A stretch of 64,000 nucleotides of DNA from Clostridia bacterium. GTDB lineage: Bacteria > Bacillota > Clostridia > UMGS1883 > UMGS1540. Shown one piece after another: positions 59,795-64,000 of the stretch. Positions within the stretch are counted from its first letter, which is position 1; each line of letters opens with the position of its first letter. The position numbers and the translations under genes were made by a program. The notes beneath the pieces were generated by a model, which was not told the DNA's origin, did no database searches, and saw only the letters and a list, made by a program, of their open reading frames with translations. Where the stretch lies: positions 1 through 64,000 of the forward strand of contig JAFSYJ010000033.1 of assembly GCA_017450025.1 (NCBI GenBank), written 5' to 3'.

Positions 59795-60712
59795 TCAATA
59801 AATTCCGGTTACCCAGTCATTAAAATTACCGTTTTTTCCGCTTGCCGCATTTACATATTCTTTATGTAATATTTGAGTTATCTCGCCTTCCCCCAGCTCA
59901 TATCCGTCAATACTTAATACAGGTGTCAATTCCATAGCCGAACCGCATAAAAACGCTTCATCAGCGGTATAAAGCTCGGTACGGTCGATAGTTCTTTCCT
60001 CAACATCATATCCAATACTTTTAGCAAGTTTAATAATACTGTCTCTTGTAATGCTCTCCAATACAGCGTCTGTATGAGCAGGTGTAATTATCTTTTTGTT
60101 GCGAATCATAAAAAAGCAGCTTCCCGGTCCTTCAGACACCTTTCCGAACTCATTTAGGAATATACATGTATCATAACCGTTCCTCAAAGCTTCTCTTTGC
60201 CCAGCACGGCTGTTAATATAATTTGCTCCGCATTTAATTCGCGGAGAAAGAGCATTTTCGCTGATTCTTCTCCACGAAGTCACGCAAACTTTAAGACCGC
60301 TCTTATTATACTCCGCGCTCGTTTTTCTTCTCGGAATCGGTGCTACAAACATTTCAACAGGGCTGTCACTTCCCCATGAACCGAATCCGTCTACAAACAA
60401 TGTTTGCCGAACCGATAAATTTTCTTGGTATTCGTTAGCTTTAACCACATCTGTCAAAGCCTTTTTCATATCGTCAATACTGTACGGGCATATAATTTGA
60501 ATCAACCGTGCCGACCTTATTAAACGCTCATAATGATCATTCAGGCGGAAAGCATATAACTGTTTTTTCTCATCATTCCAATAGCACGGAATGCCCTCAA
60601 ATACATTTAACCCAAATTGGGATGTAGGAGACAATACATTTATTTTAGCGTCATTCACATTTAAAATTTCACCTTTAAACCATATCCGTCTTTCCGAAAC
60701 ATCATATTTCAT
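59795..60712 (-). CDS. Class IV (branched-chain/D-amino-acid type) aminotransferase
   Basis: A 305-residue fold-type IV PLP enzyme. The amino signature FEGIPCYWNDEKKQLYAFRL is like branched-chain aminotransferases. The PLP lysine is in RIKCGANYINS, and the phosphate-binding region FGKVSEGPGSCFFMI, then SITRDSIIKLAK is intact. It moves an amino group between glutamate and a 2-oxo acid. Within a polysaccharide locus this is unusual and points to synthesis of an amino acid for glycan modification, fed by the lyases and the dehydrogenase nearby. AAGGAT precedes the ATG. IlvE activity on common branched chains is possible. Confidence 0.88.
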   Translation of the reverse strand: MKYDVSERRIWFKGEILNVNDAKINVLSPTSQFGLNVFEGIPCYWNDEKKQLYAFRLNDHYERLIRSARLIQIICPYSIDDMKKALTDVVKANEYQENLSVRQTLFVDGFGSWGSDSPVEMFVAPIPRRKTSAEYNKSGLKVCVTSWRRISENALSPRIKCGANYINSRAGQREALRNGYDTCIFLNEFGKVSEGPGSCFFMIRNKKIITPAHTDAVLESITRDSIIKLAKSIGYDVEERTIDRTELYTADEAFLCGSAMELTPVLSIDGYELGEGEITQILHKEYVNAASGKNGNFNDWVTGIY

Positions 60713-60728
60713 AATAAAATCCTTATCT

Positions 60729-61361
60729 TTACAATTTTAAAGTTTCTATGTTTTTTTCCTGATTATTTTGTGTCTCCTCAACATTTTTCATTGAAAAAAC
60801 ACGAAGTATAGTTAAAAACCATATTTTAATGTCAAATAAAATATAATACTTATTTACTTTGTCTATGTAAATATTATCATATTCAACCTTTTCGTCCCAC
60901 GAAAACTCATTTCGCCCAACAACTTGAGCCAATCCTGTTATACCCGGCAAAACCGTAAACCGCCGTTTATATTTATCATTTAAAGAATCATATTCGGGAA
61001 AATGACCAACAACAGGAGAACGCGGACCGACAAAAGACATTTGACCTTTTAAAATATTAAAAAGCTGCGGAAGCTCATCCAAGCTTGTTTTCCGTAGGAT
61101 GCGTCCTACCTTTGTAATTCTCGGGTCATCGGCAAAGCTGTATACGCCTGTTCCCATATTTTGTGCATTAACAACCATCGAACGGAATTTCCACATCTTA
61201 AATGTTTTAAAATCTTTACCTATTCTTTCCTGTTTAAATATTACAGGTCCTTTTGAATCAATTTTAATTGCTACCCCTATTACAAGAAATATCGGTAATA
61301 AAACTATAATGGCTAACCCTGCAATAATCGTATCAATAATCCTTCTGACCGCAAAATACAT
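60729..61361 (-). CDS. Initiating sugar-phosphate transferase (PglC/WcaJ type)
   Basis: A 210-residue small monotopic phosphoglycosyltransferase that puts the first sugar-1-phosphate onto undecaprenyl phosphate. A hydrophobic re-entrant helix (IIDTIIAGLAIIVLLPIFLV) precedes the catalytic block GPVIFKQERIGKDFKTFKMW. RKTSLDELPQLFNILKGQMS, VGPRSP and LPGITGLAQVVGRN are the family signatures with the Asp-Glu pair in DEL. TTAGGAG lies upstream. It is second in the leftward operon, right after the HpcH aldolase gene (four bases). It initiates the lipid-linked repeat unit. Confidence 0.95.
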   Translation of the reverse strand: MYFAVRRIIDTIIAGLAIIVLLPIFLVIGVAIKIDSKGPVIFKQERIGKDFKTFKMWKFRSMVVNAQNMGTGVYSFADDPRITKVGRILRKTSLDELPQLFNILKGQMSFVGPRSPVVGHFPEYDSLNDKYKRRFTVLPGITGLAQVVGRNEFSWDEKVEYDNIYIDKVNKYYILFDIKIWFLTILRVFSMKNVEETQNNQEKNIETLKL

Positions 61362-61365
61362 CAGC

Positions 61366-62193
61366 TTATACTCCTAACCTTTCTTTAGAAATGCGTTCAA
61401 CTATTTCTACTACCTCTTTATGATTGCTAAGATATTTATTTTCTGAATATGTAGCAACAATTTCTTCATATTCGCGCAAGCGTTTTAGTTCTTGGCTGAA
61501 TACCGTCTCAACTGCTTCAATACTTTCTATCCTGTCGGTATTGCAAAAGCTCCTGGATAGTATTGCTCTTGTTGAACCTAAACGATAGTGTTCCACAATT
61601 ATCTTTTCAGCTGAAATATCTCCGCATCCAAGTCTAGCAATACCACCAAAGCCATATGGGATACCTTTGTACGCAAATTTTCTGCAAAGTGTGTCAACAA
61701 GCCCATTTGCCAAAAATTCAAACATAAAAGCTCCCCCGTATGAAAGGCACAGGTCGTTGAGTCCTATATGTATTTCATCAACTTCAAGCATATTTAAGAC
61801 TTCATCAATACATTCTACAGCTTCTTTAGTTTCCAACAAAAGCGTTGTCTTACAACGCTTTTCCACAGCATTAACAAAACAAGCAACTTCTTTTGACGAC
61901 TTCCAATACGGAAGCATCATTATATCTGCCCCTGCATCAATAACATCGTTTATTTCTTCAGGAGATTCATTGTGCCAAGGATTTATCCTAACAAGCATTT
62001 CAGACTCGTTTAAATATGGTTTTATTGTTCTTATATCATTTACGGAATGATGTGATTTAACACTATCCTGCCCTTTTTGGCGTTCTTCTTTTCCGAGTGT
62101 CTCAAGGTCAATCCATATTCTGTCAACACCGTATTTTTGTGCTATCATCGCAACTTCCAAATTATTTGTTATATACATTAATTTCAAGGACAT
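61366..62193 (-). CDS. HpcH/HpaI-family aldolase
   Basis: A 275-residue TIM-barrel lyase, a different branch from the gene at 41098. It begins LKLMYITNNLEVAMIAQKYG. The barrel carries the acidic metal site in WIDLETLGKEER (Asp-x-Glu) and further blocks NDVIDAGADIMMLPYWKSS, LLLETKEAVECI and IHIGLNDLCLSYGG. Such enzymes add pyruvate or phosphoenolpyruvate-type donors to aldehydes. It is the first gene of the polysaccharide operon, with AAAGGCGGA before its ATG and a 140-base leader. As promoter-proximal gene ahead of the initiating transferase it is likely central to the glycan, not incidental. Confidence 0.85.
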   Translation of the reverse strand: MSLKLMYITNNLEVAMIAQKYGVDRIWIDLETLGKEERQKGQDSVKSHHSVNDIRTIKPYLNESEMLVRINPWHNESPEEINDVIDAGADIMMLPYWKSSKEVACFVNAVEKRCKTTLLLETKEAVECIDEVLNMLEVDEIHIGLNDLCLSYGGAFMFEFLANGLVDTLCRKFAYKGIPYGFGGIARLGCGDISAEKIIVEHYRLGSTRAILSRSFCNTDRIESIEAVETVFSQELKRLREYEEIVATYSENKYLSNHKEVVEIVERISKERLGV

Positions 62194-62228
62194 AATGATC
62201 CGCCTTTATATTTTTAGTTTCGTCACTA

Positions 62229-62276
62229 TTTTGTCGAAAGTTAACTTTTATTAAAAAATTGTATCTTTCGACAAAT
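62229..62276 (-). promoter_or_regulatory. Inverted pair of Spo0A-box-like sites
   Basis: TTTTGTCGAAAG (62229-62240) and CTTTCGACAAAT (62265-62276) are inverted, 11 of 12 bases matching, and each contains TTTGTCGAA, the Spo0A box consensus. They lie between the operon promoter and the first ATG, so they could bind a regulator or form an RNA hairpin in the leader. Spo0A itself is not in the window. Confidence 0.5.
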
Positions 62277-62343
62277 TTTTCCGTATGATAAGTTTGTTGC
62301 CTGTTCTTTTGCACAAATATCATCTCATAGAATTTTATATTTT

Positions 62344-62373
62344 ATTATAACACACTTCATATACATATGTCAA
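62344..62373 (-). promoter_or_regulatory. Promoter of the polysaccharide operon
   Basis: On the minus strand TTGACA (62373-62368) and TATAAT (62349-62344) are 18 bases apart, about 150 bases before the first ATG at 62193. No other promoter this strong was noticed within the 30-kb locus. Confidence 0.75.
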
Positions 62374-62398
62374 TAATTTTATAGCTACTTGTATATAC

Positions 62399-62431
62399 AA
62401 AAACCCACCCATTTGAAATGAGCGGGTTTTT
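62399..62431 (-). terminator. Terminator of htrA
   Basis: AAAAACCC (62399-62406) pairs with GGGTTTTT (62424-62431), with a further CATTT/AAATG arm inside. It has T tracts both ways and lies 14 bases past the htrA stop, isolating it from the polysaccharide promoter. Confidence 0.8.
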
Positions 62432-62444
62432 AAGAGAAATTGTT

Positions 62445-63767
62445 TTATCTTAAAAATGATGTTTTGCTTTCTTCTCCAAGCACTACATCAACATTCATAA
62501 CGGAGCCGTTTCTGTTTATAACAAGGTGTATAGTTTCGCCTGCCTTGTGCTGGTCGCGTATTTCGTTAAGCTCGTTTGAAGATGTTACTTCCTGTCCGTC
62601 GCAGGAGACAACGATGTCGCCTTTTTGTATTCCGGCGGCTTCTGCACCGCTTCCCGGTGTAACTTCAACAACTACAAGTCCCTTTGTGGCAAAGTTGTAG
62701 TAGTAAGCTTCCTGTTCGGTTATATATCTTACGGCAAGTCCGATAAGCGGTCTGCCTGTAACATATCCGTTGTTCATAAGGTCTTCTATTATCGGTTTTG
62801 CGTCGCTTATCGGGATTGCAAAGCCCATGCCCTCAACACCAGACGATGCAACCTTAACGGAATTGATGCCGATAACCTCGCCGTAAGCGTTTACGAGTGC
62901 TCCGCCCGAGTTGCCCGGGTTTATGGCGGCGTCTGTCTGAATAAGCTTGTATGTTCTGCCGCTAACGGTAAGCGTTCTGTTGACAGCGCTTATAATGCCC
63001 TGCGTCAGCGAGCCTGCAAATTCAAGCCCCATAGGATTACCTATCGCTACGACCATTTCGCCGGCTTCAAGGCTGCTGCTGTCACCGAGTACCGCAGGTG
63101 TCAGGTCAGGCGCGTCGATTTTGATAACTGCAAGGTCGGTTCTCTCGTCACTGCCGATAAGCGTTGCATTGTACTCTGTGCCGTTGTTGAGAACGACCGA
63201 CACATTGGTTGCGCCCTCGATAACATGGTAGTTTGTAACTATATGTCCTGCAGCAGTAAAAATAATTCCGGAGCCGTTTTCTTCAGCGGATTGCTGTGAA
63301 AAGAAACCCTGATACTGTTTTTTGGTGATTATTCCGACTATGCTCGGACCAACAGTTTTGCCGATTTCGACCGCGGTCATCTGATGTCTGTCCTCTGTGC
63401 TGTGCGTAACGGGCGTTACGGAAGCGTCGTTGTTTGCGTGTTGCGGAACAGAAAAAGCAAAGCTTTCATTTTGTGAAAACAGCGGTTTTGTCAAGCTGGA
63501 CACGACCGGCGCGCAAAAAGAAAAAATCAGAGCGCCTGCAATGGCGCTTGCGGCGGCAACGAGCCAAATTTTCGGCTTTTTTTCTTTTTTATATCTGATA
63601 TTTTCGTGAACAGGATTGAGAACAACAGGATAAGCCTCATGAGTAGTCATTCTGTACGAGCCGTCGTTTTCGGCAAAAAATGACTGCTGATTGGGGTCCT
63701 GCGGTTCGTTTGCTTCCTGTGGCTGTTCAGGCTCAAAACCCTCATAATAATTGTTATTATCCATCAT
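62445..63767 (-). CDS. htrA: Membrane-anchored HtrA/DegP serine protease
   Basis: A 440-residue quality-control protease. A Pro/Gln-rich cytoplasmic amino tail is followed by one membrane helix (WLVAAASAIAGALIFSFCAP, about 68-87). The S1C protease domain lies outside, with His in VTNYHVIEGA, Asp in RTDLAVIKI and Ser in NPGNSGGALV. One PDZ domain ends the protein (AAGIQKGDIVVSCDGQ). It cuts misfolded proteins at the envelope. AGGAGTGA precedes the ATG. A histidine kinase gene lies just upstream on the same strand, a linkage common in Gram-positives, so control by that two-component system is likely. Confidence 0.95.
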   Translation of the reverse strand: MMDNNNYYEGFEPEQPQEANEPQDPNQQSFFAENDGSYRMTTHEAYPVVLNPVHENIRYKKEKKPKIWLVAAASAIAGALIFSFCAPVVSSLTKPLFSQNESFAFSVPQHANNDASVTPVTHSTEDRHQMTAVEIGKTVGPSIVGIITKKQYQGFFSQQSAEENGSGIIFTAAGHIVTNYHVIEGATNVSVVLNNGTEYNATLIGSDERTDLAVIKIDAPDLTPAVLGDSSSLEAGEMVVAIGNPMGLEFAGSLTQGIISAVNRTLTVSGRTYKLIQTDAAINPGNSGGALVNAYGEVIGINSVKVASSGVEGMGFAIPISDAKPIIEDLMNNGYVTGRPLIGLAVRYITEQEAYYYNFATKGLVVVEVTPGSGAEAAGIQKGDIVVSCDGQEVTSSNELNEIRDQHKAGETIHLVINRNGSVMNVDVVLGEESKTSFLR

Positions 63768-63867
63768 AAATCACTCCTGTAATTTTTCTTTAGCTATATA
63801 TTAACACACAATTATTATTAAACTGTGAACAAATTTTTAAAAAAATTCAAAACATCTGCAATCTGTA

Positions 63868-64000
63868 TTAAACTTTCTTTAAAGTAAAAGTAAACCTTGC
63901 CCATTTATCTTTTTCGCTTTCGGCTTTAATTTCGCCGCCGTGCAGATTTATTATGTTGTGCACCATATACAGTCCAAGCCCCAGGCCGTTTTTGTCGTAT
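63868..64000 (-). CDS. Sensor histidine kinase, C-terminal end (partial)
   Basis: The last 44 codons of a gene entering from the right edge. They read NGLGLGLYMVHNIINLHGG, the G2 (GLGL) box of a histidine kinase ATPase domain, and end in FTFTLKKV and a stop at 63868-63870. The kinase probably senses envelope stress and controls the htrA gene about 100 bases downstream; this rests on position only. Sensor and dimerisation parts are outside the window. Confidence 0.85.
   Translation of the reverse strand, partial: YDKNGLGLGLYMVHNIINLHGGEIKAESEKDKWARFTFTLKKV

Noticed and set aside
62625-63299. 224-codon plus-strand frame opposite htrA
   Set aside because: It is long but lies wholly antisense to an intact HtrA with all catalytic motifs; it is an artefact of codon bias.
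1-64000. Phage, plasmid origin, CRISPR array or toxin-antitoxin pair
   Set aside because: I saw no integrase, capsid, replication protein, repeat-spacer array or paired toxin-antitoxin frames anywhere in the window.

Overview
The window reads as a chromosomal segment of an anaerobic Gram-positive bacterium of the Clostridia, plausibly a gut-type member. The evidence is strong AGGAGG-like ribosome binding sites, many promoters of TTGACA-17-TATAAT type, a tRNA with an encoded CCA end, BipA/MurI housekeeping genes, secreted proteins with SLH, NlpC/P60 and stalk (copper-amine-oxidase-like) domains, and an oxygen-sensitive class III ribonucleotide reductase. Species cannot be fixed from the sequence alone.

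Layout. 1-5.3 kb (minus strand): a TetR-GNAT-flavodoxin operon with a consensus promoter and a 28-bp palindromic operator, then typA-murI. 5.4-12.3 kb: tRNA-Trp followed by a repeat-rich accessory stretch. It holds a 1151-residue secreted protein behind a leader peptide and terminator, an orphan 297-residue protein, fused relics of a kinase and an ABC exporter, and two intergenic repeat families (R1, whose ends resemble the tRNA T-arm, and R2, about 117 bp, three copies). 12.3-20.1 kb: a UDPGP-type nucleotidyltransferase, an RsbW-like ATPase, a membrane protein with a glycolipid-type glycosyltransferase, an NlpC/P60 protein, an SLH protein and a zinc-ribbon protein. 20.2-25.4 kb: a GH13 amylase with YjbQ, then an SGNH/stalk surface protein split by an in-frame stop. 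25.6-29.8 kb: nrdG-nrdD-trxB, with NrdR-box pairs before nrdG and nrdD and a redoxin domain fused to NrdD. 29.9-31.6 kb: a TPR protein and a DUF4037 protein.

31.9-62.2 kb is one long leftward surface-polysaccharide locus. Transcription probably starts at a strong promoter near 62.35 kb and ends at a terminator at 31.80-31.83 kb. It encodes an initiating sugar-phosphate transferase, glycosyltransferases, a flippase, an O-antigen-type polymerase, a polysaccharide deacetylase, O-acyltransferases, LicD and CDP-glycerol-transferase-like enzymes with two IspD/TarI-type cytidylyltransferases, and RmlA/RmlB with a VioA/WecE-type aminotransferase and a WecF-like transferase for a dTDP-4-amino-4,6-dideoxy sugar.

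The unusual part is a set of small-molecule enzymes inside this locus: two different HpcH/CitE-type lyases, an MmgE/PrpD protein, a D-2-hydroxyacid dehydrogenase, a class IV aminotransferase, three ATP-grasp ligases (two of them tandem paralogues) and an APC amino-acid permease. Together they suggest synthesis of an uncommon oxo, hydroxy or amino acid and its amide or ester attachment to the glycan. This is the best candidate for an undescribed system here. Beyond it lie htrA and the 3' end of a histidine kinase gene.
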